Shown: positions 33,834 through 41,780 of the stretch, piece by piece
Position numbering within the stretch: position 1 is the first letter of the stretch
How the letters are laid out: each line of letters opens with the position of its first letter
Source: Dehalococcoidia bacterium
Lineage (GTDB): Bacteria; Chloroflexota; Dehalococcoidia; Tepidiformales; Tepidiformaceae
Direction of reading: 5' to 3'
NCBI GenBank assembly: GCA_022824925.1
Contig: JAJDYW010000044.1
Coordinates: forward strand, 1-48,284
DNA length: 48,284 nucleotides
The notes under the pieces: generated by a model
Told to the model about the DNA's origin: nothing
What the model saw: the letters and a program-made list of their open reading frames with translations, nothing else
The model's database searches: none
Made by a program: the position numbers and the translations under genes

Positions 33834-36092
33834 TCACCCGGCCGCGCTCACCAACTCCCCCTCGCGTTCCCGCTCCAGCGCCCACTCGAAGAGGGATAGC
33901 GTAGGCGCCTCGTCCCTCCGGCGGCGGGGCGTCGGAGCTTCTGGTTCTCCGGCCAGGAACTCCGCCCACGAGAACAGAGAGCGCTGCGTCTCGACAGCGC
34001 CGACGCGGCTGTCGAGAGCCCCCGCGGCAGCGGCGACCTCCGGCGGCACCGGTTCGGGCGCGTGCCACCCCGTGTCGACTAGCAGCGCCTCGGCTTCCGC
34101 CGCGACCTGCTGGGCCTGCTCGAAGACCAACTCGACCGAGTTGGCGTCCTCCTCGCCCGCGACGATCTTCCTCGCCAGGGCGAGCATGAGGTCGTCGCCA
34201 TCGTCCCCGTAGGCGGCGAGGCCGTCCTCCGGCAACTCACCCTCGACGGCCAGCGAGCTTTGGAGCTTCCGGGCCACGAGCGTGAGAGCGTCCGCCTGCA
34301 GGGTGTTCCGGTAGGCCATGAAGACGACCTGCACGGGCTCCGTCTGGCCGATGCGCCAGGAGCGCCGTGACGCCTGCCGTGCCGTGTAGACGCTGTAATC
34401 CGTTTCGTACCAACAGATTGTCGGGAACTCCACGAGGTCGAGCCCCGTCTGCACGAGGCGGGGGTGGCAGACGAGCACGTCGACGCCCTCCTCGACCCGC
34501 TTCGCCACCCAGGCCTCGCGGCGCTCGGGCGGGACAGCGTCCGCCTTCATGACCGCGGCCCGAAAGCCGTGCCGCTCAAGGATGGACTCCATCCGCTCCG
34601 TGATGTCGCGGGTGCCCGTGTGGGTGGCGTAGACGAGCACCCGGCGCCCCGCCAGCCGCTCGGCGGCGACGAGGTCGACGAGCGCCCGCTCCTTCGGGTA
34701 GAGCCGCTCCTCGGAGAGGGGCGGCACCTGCACGAGCAGCTCCTCGCTCTCCGGGTCGAAGACCGTCTCGCCCCGCGTGCAGCCGTCCGGGTAGGCCAGC
34801 AACGTCTGCAGGTAGGTGGCGAGCAGGCGCTTCGAGCCCTTCGCCAGCAGTTCGGAGAGGGCTGCGCGCAGCGTCCCGAAGAGCTCGTCGTAGGCGCTCC
34901 GCTGGGAGAACCCCGTGCCGTCCTCTTCCTCCGTCTCCATGTCGGAGAGGAGCACGCGCTCCTCGTAGGGCGGGAGCCCCGCGGCCACATCGGAGAGGCG
35001 GAGGAAGACGGAGTTGCCGATGAGGTGGAAGAGGGCGGCGGGGGCGAGCCCCGGGCGCTCCCGCACCACCTTGCGGAACTTCTTGCGGCGGCTCGTGCGG
35101 CCGTCCTCGAGGGACTCCCCGTCATCGCGCCCGATGGTGTGCTCGACGAAGCCGTAGCGCTCGATCCAGCGGCTTTCCTCCCCCCGCCGGAACTCCCCCC
35201 GGATCTCCGGCGAGAACCGGTAGAGCAGGTGGAAGAGGGTCGAGGAGTACCCGCCCATGAGCGTGCCCGAGAGGGAGAGGGACTTGCCGCAGGCGTCGGC
35301 GAGGATGCCGGCGGCGATGCCCTGGGCGGAGCCCCTTCCCTTGTACTCGTGACACTCGTCGCCGATGAGCAGGTCGAAGAAGCCCCGCAGGTGGTGCTTC
35401 ACGTAGTCGGCGAGCGGGTAGCGCTTCGGCCCGGTGTGGTCGGCCTGCCAGAGGGCAGTGCCGCACTCGTCGCAGGTGCGCTTCCTGCGGGCGAGGTCCT
35501 TCCCCGTGAGCGGCACCCCGTCCTTGTCGACGATCTGGCGGAAACAGTCGGGGCAGCAGGGGACGCGGAAGGGCTCCAGCGTCTCCTCGTCCCGGACCAG
35601 CCTGCCGTCCGCCGTCGCCCAGCGCTCCACCACGGCGGGCAGCCAGCGGTAGGAGAGCTTCGCGCGCTCCCTGGACATGACCGCGAAGAGCGGTCCCGGC
35701 CCGTGGGAGAGACGCAGGCGCTCGAGGTCGGTGATGGAGGCGACGATGACGGCGCGGGCGTCGGGCACCGTCTCCTCGACCTCGCGCTTCCACTTGCGGG
35801 TGAGGTGGGGCGGGCAGAGGACGAGCACCCGCCGGAAGCCGGCCAGGTGGGCGGCCGACGCGCCGATGAAGGTCTTGCCCGTGCCCATCTCGCCCACGAC
35901 GGTGGTGCCGCGGTGGGCCTCGAGGGAGAGGGCGGCGCCGCGGATGGCGTCCGCCTGCGCCCCCAGGGGCGTACGCAAGAGCGCCGGGAGCGGGCGTCCG
36001 TTCTCGGAGGGCCGGTAGCGGGGCGGGTAGGACTCCACCACGCGCTGGGCGATGGCGTCGCGGTAGGTGTCGATGAACTCGCTGAGGTCCAT
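33834..36092 (-). CDS. SF2 DNA helicase (SNF2-like) of a mobile element
   Basis: 752 residues from ATG 36092, which has AGGAG 8 bases upstream. The frame continues further up without signals. Motif I GEMGTGKTF (about 64-72), motif II DECHEYKG (about 242), motif III SLSGTLMGG, and a helicase C domain with VDVLVCHPRLVQTGLDLVEF and ASRRSWRIGQTEPVQV (motifs V and VI, RIGQ as in SNF2 proteins). A zinc-ribbon insert lies between (CCPDCF...CDECG). It is the last gene of the minus-strand block and probably remodels or unwinds DNA during element replication or recombination. It is distinct from RecQ and DnaB. Confidence 0.85.
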   Translation of the reverse strand: MDLSEFIDTYRDAIAQRVVESYPPRYRPSENGRPLPALLRTPLGAQADAIRGAALSLEAHRGTTVVGEMGTGKTFIGASAAHLAGFRRVLVLCPPHLTRKWKREVEETVPDARAVIVASITDLERLRLSHGPGPLFAVMSRERAKLSYRWLPAVVERWATADGRLVRDEETLEPFRVPCCPDCFRQIVDKDGVPLTGKDLARRKRTCDECGTALWQADHTGPKRYPLADYVKHHLRGFFDLLIGDECHEYKGRGSAQGIAAGILADACGKSLSLSGTLMGGYSSTLFHLLYRFSPEIRGEFRRGEESRWIERYGFVEHTIGRDDGESLEDGRTSRRKKFRKVVRERPGLAPAALFHLIGNSVFLRLSDVAAGLPPYEERVLLSDMETEEEDGTGFSQRSAYDELFGTLRAALSELLAKGSKRLLATYLQTLLAYPDGCTRGETVFDPESEELLVQVPPLSEERLYPKERALVDLVAAERLAGRRVLVYATHTGTRDITERMESILERHGFRAAVMKADAVPPERREAWVAKRVEEGVDVLVCHPRLVQTGLDLVEFPTICWYETDYSVYTARQASRRSWRIGQTEPVQVVFMAYRNTLQADALTLVARKLQSSLAVEGELPEDGLAAYGDDGDDLMLALARKIVAGEEDANSVELVFEQAQQVAAEAEALLVDTGWHAPEPVPPEVAAAAGALDSRVGAVETQRSLFSWAEFLAGEPEAPTPRRRRDEAPTLSLFEWALEREREGELVSAAG

Positions 36093-36166
36093 GGTGTGTC
36101 TCCTTCTCCGTGGAGGGACGACACCAGGACCTGGGCGCACTGCGACCCAGCCCGCGCGAGCGAGGA

Positions 36167-36291
36167 GGGGACGCTGCTGCTGCACAGGCTTCTGGAGCGT
36201 CCCCGGTCGTGTAACGTTTCGAGGCGGCCGCCCGTGCGGCCGTTCATATACAGCGAGGCCCCGCTAGCCAAGGGTGGCAGGCGGGGCCTCG
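36167..36291 (-). terminator. Two hairpins between the methyltransferase and helicase genes
   Basis: GGGGACGCT (36167-36175) pairs with AGCGTCCCC (36196-36204). CGAGGCCCCGC (36254-36264) pairs with GCGGGGCCTCG (36281-36291), 11 bp. They follow the stop of the 36348-37385 gene and precede the helicase ribosome site. Related hairpins follow other genes of this block. Confidence 0.5.
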
Positions 36292-36347
36292 TGCTAGGCG
36301 GATCGGCGTCGATCCGTCGGGAGCCTCCCGATGGAGGCGGCTGGAAA

Positions 36348-37385
36348 CTAAGCGGCGATGTCGGTGACCTGGCCGGAGTCCAGGTCGAGGGCGACGACGG
36401 TGGTGGAGAGCCTCTCGCGGAAGGTCTCCTTCGTGGGCGTGCGCTCCGCCAGCACCATCTCCTTCGAGGTGCGGCCCTTGACGAGGATGCGGGAACCCTC
36501 CGCCTCCAGCTGGAGGTTGTCGAGGAAGCCCGCCGCCACCAGCATCGCCAGGTGGCCGCGCCGGAGCGGCATGAGCGGTCTCGTGCGCTGGTCCTTCGCG
36601 GGCCAGAGCAGGTCGGTGACGGCGGTGCTGGCCCAGAGGCCCGAGTCGCGCGCCTCGGAAGCTGCCGCCACCGGGTCGATGGAGCGCCTGGCGAAGAGCA
36701 CGTCCCCCGCCGGCGTCGCTTTCGCGACGTAGAGCGGGTAGCGGCGCGGGGCGAGCGTTGCCACGTCCCCCGCGACCCACTGCTGGATGCGCTCCTCGGC
36801 GTGGGCCTCGTGGAAGATGTCCGCCTTGCGTGTGCCGAGGACGACGACCTGGTCGTAGGCCTCGCGCTCGGGGTCGGGGAAGGCCCAGCCCTCCAGCCGC
36901 GCGAAGTGCGAGGCCAGGTAGCGGGCCGAGACCGCGAGGCGGTGCCGGGGCACGACGAGGACGAGGAGGCCGTCCTCCGCCAGGTAGCGCGTGCAGTGCG
37001 TGAGAAACGCGTGCTCCACCCGCTTGTCCTCGCCCGAGTCCCAGTCGTAGGGAGGATTCAGATAGAGGAGCCCGAAGGCGCCGTTGGCGATCGAGGTCTG
37101 GAAGAGGTCCGTCCCGAGCACGTGGTCGAGGCGGCCTTTCGCCTCCTCCGCGCGCTCGCTGTGAAGCTCCACCCCGAACGTCTCCACGTCCGCGGCATGC
37201 GGCTTCCTGAGGGCGTCCGCGAGACGCTCCAGCGCCACGCCCCCGCCGCAGCAGGGGTCGAGGACGCGGAGCGTCTCGTCGTCGCGGGCGTAGCCAGCGG
37301 GCGGCTGGATGAGCTCCGCGATCAGGTCGGTGACTCGTGGCGGCGTCGGGTAGAAGCCTCCCTTCGCCTGGGCGGCAAGTCTCAT
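36348..37385 (-). CDS. DUF6094-like SAM-dependent methyltransferase
   Basis: 345 residues. GGFYPTPPRVTDLIAELI and VLDPCCGGGVALERLA (motif I, about 42-55), FGVELHSERAEEAK, and LLYLNPPYDWD (motif IV N-P-P-Y) define a Rossmann-type adenine methyltransferase. The second half fits DUF6094 (VVLGTRKADIFHEAHAEE... PLMPLRRGHLAMLVAAGFLDN, ILVKGRTSKE). Such proteins travel with plasmid and ICE replication genes. They may be orphan methyltransferases without a nuclease. It overlaps the upstream gene by ATGA (37382-37385). Confidence 0.8.
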   Translation of the reverse strand: MRLAAQAKGGFYPTPPRVTDLIAELIQPPAGYARDDETLRVLDPCCGGGVALERLADALRKPHAADVETFGVELHSERAEEAKGRLDHVLGTDLFQTSIANGAFGLLYLNPPYDWDSGEDKRVEHAFLTHCTRYLAEDGLLVLVVPRHRLAVSARYLASHFARLEGWAFPDPEREAYDQVVVLGTRKADIFHEAHAEERIQQWVAGDVATLAPRRYPLYVAKATPAGDVLFARRSIDPVAAASEARDSGLWASTAVTDLLWPAKDQRTRPLMPLRRGHLAMLVAAGFLDNLQLEAEGSRILVKGRTSKEMVLAERTPTKETFRERLSTTVVALDLDSGQVTDIAA

Positions 37386-38038
37386 GATGGGTCTCCTTTC
37401 CGGTAGGTGGTCGGCGTGGATGGGTCCGCGGTCGGTGTGGATGGCTCCCGCGGGAGGGTGAGCAGCCCCGAGGCGACGGCCACGGAGAGGTCTTCTCTCA
37501 GTGACTCCGCGTCGGGATCGCAGCGGTAGGCGACGACGCCCTCCGACTGGAGGGGAACGGTCTCGCCCTTGGCCAGCGCCCGCCGCCAGAGCCAGTCCGC
37601 CCAGGAGCGGTGCAGGGGCAGGGGGCTGCGCTTGTCGAGGAAGCGGTGGTGGAGAGCGGGAGCCTCCTCCTCGCCCGGTGCGAGCAGCAGGAAGGCGTCA
37701 CGCTCGAAGGCGTACTCGGCGAGCTTCGTGTAGACCAGGCCGTGCCAGCCGCCGGAAACCGGCAGGCGGGCGATCTTCGTCGTCCACGTGCCGACCGTCT
37801 CGCGGGGGACGTGGCAGCGCTGGTAGCCGCCGGAGAGGGCCATGCCGTCCGCCCCGCGGATGAGGTGAGCGGGGCCGGGCGGCTGCTTGAGGAGGGAGGC
37901 CCAGATCGCCTTGAGAGCAGTCTGGGAGCCCACCATGGAGAGGAACCACAGTCCCCCGGAGTCGGGGTCCCGGGCGAAGGCGTCGGCCGTGGCGGAGAAG
38001 CCGCCGGCGCTGATGGTGTGGAGGTCGTCGGCGTTCAC
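37382..38038 (-). CDS. Hypothetical protein of the replication block
   Basis: 218 residues from GTG 38036-38038, which overlaps the preceding stop as GTGA. The upstream extension of the frame is low-quality and lies under another gene. The core (SGGLWFLSMVGSQTALKAIWASLLKQP... GYQRCHVPRETVGTWTTKIARLPVSGGWHGLVYTKLAEYAFERDAFLLLAPGEEEA) is compact and conserved-looking. It ends in a Thr/Pro tail (TPTADPSTPTTYRK). No family recognised. Strict coupling with its neighbours says it works with them. Confidence 0.65.
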   Translation of the reverse strand: MNADDLHTISAGGFSATADAFARDPDSGGLWFLSMVGSQTALKAIWASLLKQPPGPAHLIRGADGMALSGGYQRCHVPRETVGTWTTKIARLPVSGGWHGLVYTKLAEYAFERDAFLLLAPGEEEAPALHHRFLDKRSPLPLHRSWADWLWRRALAKGETVPLQSEGVVAYRCDPDAESLREDLSVAVASGLLTLPREPSTPTADPSTPTTYRKGDPS

Positions 38039-38385
38039 GAGGCGGCCTCCAGGTAGTGCGCGCCGAAGGCGGCGCCCAGCTCGCACCAGTCGCCCGTCGC
38101 AAGGGACCAGCCGCCGCAGCCGCAGCGCCCCTCGTAGAAGTGGGGAGCGGGCCGGAGCGTCACGGTGAGGTCGTGGGGAAGCCACCACGCGGGCAGCTTC
38201 TCCAGCGCCGCCAGCTCCGTGGCGAGGTGCGGGCCGCAGTAGCACCCCCAGCAGTCGCCGGAGGGGTCGTCGACGATCTCGGTGGTCGCGGGCTGTGGAC
38301 AGTCGTCGCAGAGCGTCCCCTCGACCGCGGGCTGTGTGACGAAGGTGCGCCGCCGGTCGTCCAGGACGGCGCGGATGGTGGTCAT
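38035..38385 (-). CDS. Small CxCxxW zinc protein, copy A
   Basis: 116 residues. Start ATG with GAGGAGAACG upstream. An N-terminal cysteine cluster (CDDCPQPA...CWGCYCGPH) is followed by the family signature YEGRCGCGGWSLATGDWCELGAAFGAHYLE. Two further members with the signature G-x-C-x-C-x-x-W-S lie at 38978-39478 and 40768-41097. The likely role is zinc or nucleic-acid binding. The family is not one I can name. Confidence 0.65.
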   Translation of the reverse strand: MTTIRAVLDDRRRTFVTQPAVEGTLCDDCPQPATTEIVDDPSGDCWGCYCGPHLATELAALEKLPAWWLPHDLTVTLRPAPHFYEGRCGCGGWSLATGDWCELGAAFGAHYLEAAS

Positions 38386-38486
38386 GGCTCGTTCTCCTCT
38401 CGGTGAGTGGTCGGACTGGACGCGCGAGGGTCTCGTCCCCGCGTGGTGCCGGGCTTTGGAGGGACTCCGGTCGTGGTGAGGTGGAG

Positions 38487-38981
38487 CTAGAAGGCCCCCT
38501 GGTCCTTGAGGCTGACGGCCTCGTCCCCGCCGATGACGACGTGGTCGAGGAGCTTCAGCCCGAGCAACTGCGCCGCTTCGTCCAGCTCCCTCGTGACCTT
38601 CACGTCCTGGAAGCTGGGCGAGGGGTCGGAGCTGGGGTGGTTGTGGGCGACGATGAGGTGGGGGACGCCCTCCACCACCGCCGGGCGCAGCACCTCGGCC
38701 GGCCTGACGATCGCGGAGAAGGCATTCCCTTGATAGATCACCCGCTGGCCCACGACGCGGTTGCGGCGGTCGAGCAGGAGCACCCGCACCTGCTCCTGGC
38801 AGAGCGCGCCCATCTCCTCCCCGAGGAGGCGACGGACGTCCTCCAGGCAGGTGATGGAGGGACCCCCGTCCGCGCGTCCGGGGTCGGTCTCGACCTCGTA
38901 GCGCACGGCCAGCTCGTTGAGGACGTGCAGGTTGGCGCGCAGCGCCTCCAGGAGGGCGTCGGCCTGCGGCGGGGCCGTCAC
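38487..38981 (-). CDS. radC: RadC-like JAB domain protein
   Basis: 164 residues from GTG 38981, overlapping the previous stop by 4 bases. The JAMM/JAB motif AHNHPSSDPSPSFQD (His113, His115, Asp126 region) and NRVVGQRVIYQG are typical of RadC (UPF0758). The helix-hairpin-helix part of full-length RadC is absent, as in many plasmid and ICE copies. The family is probably a metal-dependent hydrolase. The historical link to DNA repair is not proven. About 100 bases separate it from the next gene. Confidence 0.85.
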   Translation of the reverse strand: MTAPPQADALLEALRANLHVLNELAVRYEVETDPGRADGGPSITCLEDVRRLLGEEMGALCQEQVRVLLLDRRNRVVGQRVIYQGNAFSAIVRPAEVLRPAVVEGVPHLIVAHNHPSSDPSPSFQDVKVTRELDEAAQLLGLKLLDHVVIGGDEAVSLKDQGAF

Positions 38982-39478
38982 GCTCCCGCCTCCACGCAGA
39001 TGCAGTCCTCGTGGTCGGGGGAGTCGGGCTCTTCGCAGGTGCGGCAGTTGCCGCAGTCCGGGCAGGGGTCGGTCTGGTGGGCTTCGTCGCGGGCGACCCG
39101 CCGGGCGACGGTGTCCTCCCAGCAGCAGTTGCGCTCGCAGTCCTCTTCGCACTCCTCGGGCTCCTCGCAGGTGCGGCACCAGGTCCGCCCCTTGACGACG
39201 GGGGTGCCGCAGCCGCGGCAGTCGCCGCCGTAGTTGTCGATGGCCTCCAGTTCGGCCCTGACGGTCTTGCGGACGAGGGAGTCGTCCGTGGGGCCTTCCG
39301 ACTCGGCGATGTAGTGCCAGGCCCACTTCATCCCCAGGTCGGCCCAGTCGTCCGTCCGGTAGGACCAGCGGTCGCAGGTGCAGTGGCCGTTGTAGTGGTC
39401 GGGTCCCTCGAGCAGGGTCATGACCAGGGTGTGCCTGCTGACGCAGGGGCGGTCGTCGCGGGTGTGCTCTTCCGGCAT
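38978..39478 (-). CDS. Small CxCxxW zinc protein, copy B (extended)
   Basis: 166 residues. The signature YNGHCTCDRWSYRTDDWADLG and KWAWHYIAES is followed by ELEAIDNYGGDCRGCGTPVVKGRTWC, which is nearly the same in copy C. An extra C-terminal Cys/acid-rich part (CEEPEECEEDCERNCC...CPDCGNCRTCEE) follows, with several possible zinc knuckles. It overlaps radC by GTGA, so the two are translated together. Confidence 0.7.
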   Translation of the reverse strand: MPEEHTRDDRPCVSRHTLVMTLLEGPDHYNGHCTCDRWSYRTDDWADLGMKWAWHYIAESEGPTDDSLVRKTVRAELEAIDNYGGDCRGCGTPVVKGRTWCRTCEEPEECEEDCERNCCWEDTVARRVARDEAHQTDPCPDCGNCRTCEEPDSPDHEDCICVEAGA

Positions 39479-39519
39479 GTGGGGTTCTCCTTCTGGTGTT
39501 GGGTGGTCGGAAACGAAAG

Positions 39520-39579
39520 CGGGGCCGCCCCTCGCGTGACGTGAGAGGAAGCCCCGTGATGGCGCTCCGGCAGGGAGCG
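39520..39579 (-). repeat. Hairpin cassette after the Cas4-like gene
   Basis: CGGGGC (39520-39525) / GCCCCG (39551-39556) and CGCTCC (39563-39568) / GGAGCG (39574-39579). This is the weakest member of the repeated two-hairpin cassette of this block. Confidence 0.5.
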
Positions 39580-39586
39580 TCCGGCT

Positions 39587-40627
39587 CTAGGTGATGCGGA
39601 CGGACTCGGAGGTCTGCTCGGCGACGATCTCCCTGCGCGTGTCCGCGTCGAGGAGGGCGTTGAGGCGCTTGTGGTCGACCGCGTAGCGCGTGCTGCGCAC
39701 GAGGCTGATGGTGTGGCCCTTGAGTTCGGCCTTGGCCGAGCCCTTGTGGCGCATCCACGCCTTGAGGGTGTCGAGCGCCTGGCGCTTCGCCTGTTCCGGT
39801 TCGCGGAGGGTTTCCCTGGCAGCGACGTAGGCAGTGACCGCTTCGGCGGCCTCCCCGTCACTCACGTGCGGCGCTTCGTCCTCTTCAGCCCCCGTCTCCT
39901 CCCCGGCCTGCGGCTGGCAGGCGGCGAGGAAGGGGCAGGAGGAGCAGCGCCAGTGGCCCGCCTCGAAGTCCCGCTCCGGTAGGGCTTCGGGGTCGGGTCC
40001 GTGAGCTGCGTAGTGCGCCCCCAGGGGCGCGAGCCAGGCGCGCGTCCGCTCGAGGGCGTCCTCCACGCGCTCCGCAGGGACGGTCTCGGAATCCCAGGCA
40101 CGGTCACCCGTATCCAGGACGGCGATGACGGCGTCGCGCGCCTCCCCGAAGAGCCCATAGGTGTAGAGAGCGGCCTGGGCGACGGTGTCGGGGTGGCTGC
40201 GTTCCGCGCCGAGTGTCTGCCAGCGCTTGAAGGCTGAGGGCCCGCGGGTCTTCACCTCAATGACGGCCTCCTCCCCGAAGAGGGGAGGCGTGCCGGTCGC
40301 GTCGGGGTGACCTGTCACCGTCACCTCGGGCGTGAGCCGCACGGTGACGGATGTCGGTAGAGCCGCGTCCGCTGGCGCGACCTCCCAGCCCGCTCGCTGC
40401 ATGGCGCGCAGGACCACCGGCTCAAGGGCGCGTCCCGTCTCCATGACGGTCAGCGCCTCGTCGCCGGGCGGTGCGGGCTCGTGGCCCGTGGCCGCGTACC
40501 AGAGGGCGCGCCGGCAGCTTCCGGCGGCCGAGGCCCGTACGTCGATGTGGCCCTGCCCGTCGAAGCGGGCGGAAGGCCGGTCGTAGGCGTCCGCCCGCGT
40601 GCCGGGCGGATGGAGTGTTTCCTTCAT
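39587..40627 (-). CDS. Cas4/RecB-like PD-(D/E)XK exonuclease
   Basis: 346 residues from ATG 40627 (AGGAGGAG 6 bases upstream). Catalytic residues are visible in GHPDATGTPP (Asp109) and AVIEVKTRG (Glu124, Lys126), with QAALYTYGLF as motif QxxxY. Four cysteines fit a Cas4-type iron-sulfur cluster: Cys38 in GSCRRALWY and Cys228, Cys231, Cys237 in RCSSCPFLAAC. The C-terminal 110 residues are helical. Next to SSB and a Rad52-type annealase, it is probably the exonuclease of a recombination system. There is no CRISPR array or Cas1/2 in the window. Confidence 0.8.
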   Translation of the reverse strand: MKETLHPPGTRADAYDRPSARFDGQGHIDVRASAAGSCRRALWYAATGHEPAPPGDEALTVMETGRALEPVVLRAMQRAGWEVAPADAALPTSVTVRLTPEVTVTGHPDATGTPPLFGEEAVIEVKTRGPSAFKRWQTLGAERSHPDTVAQAALYTYGLFGEARDAVIAVLDTGDRAWDSETVPAERVEDALERTRAWLAPLGAHYAAHGPDPEALPERDFEAGHWRCSSCPFLAACQPQAGEETGAEEDEAPHVSDGEAAEAVTAYVAARETLREPEQAKRQALDTLKAWMRHKGSAKAELKGHTISLVRSTRYAVDHKRLNALLDADTRREIVAEQTSESVRIT

Positions 40628-40650
40628 CTGCTCCTCCTCTGAAACGAGAG

Positions 40651-40704
40651 CGGGGCCGCCCCCGGTCAGGGAGCGACCCCGTGCGCGCTCCCGCTCGGGG
40701 AGCG
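40651..40704 (-). repeat. Hairpin cassette after zinc protein copy C
   Basis: CGGGGCCGC (40651-40659) / GCGACCCCG (40673-40681, one mismatch) and CGCTCCC (40686-40692) / GGGAGCG (40698-40704). Same design and wording as the cassettes at 41157-41209 and 39520-39579. Confidence 0.6.
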
Positions 40705-40767
40705 TCTCTTGCGGTTGGCTGTTCGAGTGCCTTGATGCGCGCCTCCTCTCTGGCCGAGGCCGGGCGC

Positions 40768-41097
40768 TCAGGCCGCCCGCGGCTCCTCGCCGCAGTCGTG
40801 GCAGCGGGTCCGTCCCTTGACGAGGGGGAAGCCGCAGCCTTCGCAGCCGCCGCCGTAGTCGTCCACGGCCAGCAGCTCGGCCTTCACGGCCTGCCGGATG
40901 AGCGGGTGGTCGTCGGGCCGGTCGGACTCGGCCACGTAGTGCCAGGCCCAACGGGCGCCGAGTTCGGCCCACTCCTCCGCCCGCCAGGACCAGCGGTCGC
41001 AGGCGCAGTGCCCGTCGAAGCGCTCGGAGCTGAGGCGCTCCGCGCCGTCCAGCACGGTCACGATCAGCCGGTGCGCGCCGTCGTCCAGGTAGTACAC
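40768..41097 (-). CDS. Small CxCxxW zinc protein, copy C
   Basis: 109 residues from GTG 41097, supported by AAGGAG 8 bases upstream. The longer frame would start inside a hairpin cassette. The signature FDGHCACDRWSWRAEEWAELG and RWAWHYVAES is followed by ELLAVDDYGGGCEGCGFPLV and a CHDCGEE end. It aligns with copy B over nearly its whole length, and with copy A over the signature. Four C-terminal cysteines (GCEGCG...CHDC) form a plausible zinc ribbon. Confidence 0.7.
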   Translation of the reverse strand: MYYLDDGAHRLIVTVLDGAERLSSERFDGHCACDRWSWRAEEWAELGARWAWHYVAESDRPDDHPLIRQAVKAELLAVDDYGGGCEGCGFPLVKGRTRCHDCGEEPRAA

Positions 41098-41156
41098 GTC
41101 GAGTTCTCCTTGCGTCTTGCTGGGGCGCGGCTCGCCGCGCCGGTCGGCAACGAGAG

Positions 41157-41209
41157 CGGGGCCGCCCCCGTGAGGGAGCGGCCCCGTGCGCGCCCGCACG
41201 TGGCGGGCG
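41157..41209 (-). repeat. Hairpin cassette after ssb
   Basis: CGGGGCCGC (41157-41165) / GCGGCCCCG (41178-41186), perfect 9 bp, and CGCCCGC (41191-41197) / GCGGGCG (41203-41209), 7 bp. It begins 20 to 45 bases after the ssb stop. Confidence 0.65.
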
Positions 41210-41231
41210 TCTCCATGCGTTGTGGGCGGGC

Positions 41232-41633
41232 CTAGAAGACCTCCGCGGCGGCCGTGTCGGCGGCCTCGCGGCTGCCGTTCCCGTTGCCGTTGGAGCTGCC
41301 GTTCCCGTTCCCGTTCGAGTCGAGGAAGACGACCTCCTGCGCGTGGACCTCGGTGCGGTGGCGGCGCTGGCCGTCCTCCGTCTCGTAGCTGTTCTGGGCG
41401 AGCGAGCCGGAGACGTAGAGGCGGTTGCCCTTCCTCACGTACTCCGCCACGGCCTCGGCCTGCTTGCCCCAGCAGACGATGGAGTGCCAGTCGGCCTCTG
41501 TCTCGCCGTTCTGACGGCGGCGGTCGGTCGCCAGCCGCAACTGGCAGACGGCGGTCCCGTTCTGGCTGTACTTCAGGTCGGGGTCGCCTCCGACGCGGCC
41601 CAGCAGTTCGACTCGGTTAATCGTCCGTGACAT
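41232..41633 (-). CDS. ssb: Single-stranded DNA-binding protein
   Basis: 133 residues. Typical SSB OB-fold: MSRTINRVELLGRVGGDPDLKYSQNGTAVCQLRLATDRR, then WHSIVCWGKQAEAVAEYVRKGNRLYVSGSL and VVFLDS. The linker is a striking NGNGNG repeat, and the C-terminus is AAAEVF instead of the usual DDDIPF, so binding to host partner proteins may be altered. The position between annealase and nuclease genes fits replication or recombination of a mobile element. Confidence 0.93.
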   Translation of the reverse strand: MSRTINRVELLGRVGGDPDLKYSQNGTAVCQLRLATDRRRQNGETEADWHSIVCWGKQAEAVAEYVRKGNRLYVSGSLAQNSYETEDGQRRHRTEVHAQEVVFLDSNGNGNGSSNGNGNGSREAADTAAAEVF

Positions 41634-41747
41634 TTCAAAATCTCCTCTTGGTGGTGGTGTCTGGCGTCATTCGTTGGGGGTAGCGGTATGACCGCACCCG
41701 GGCGGATGGATGGCGGGTCGGCTCCGGAGAGACGGTCCCATGATGGG

Positions 41748-41765
41748 CGCTCCCAGGAGGGAGCG
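41748..41765 (-). repeat. Hairpin after the Rad52-type gene
   Basis: CGCTCCC (41748-41754), loop AGGA, GGGAGCG (41759-41765). It lies 16 bases after the stop of the annealase gene. It matches the second hairpin of the other cassettes. Confidence 0.6.
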
Positions 41766-41780
41766 TCGGGGTGGAAAGGG

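Noticed and set aside
34464..37406. 980-codon plus-strand open frame
   Set aside because: It lies antisense to the helicase and methyltransferase genes, whose motifs are unmistakable. Its composition (His/Glu/Val/Gly rich) is typical of a shadow.
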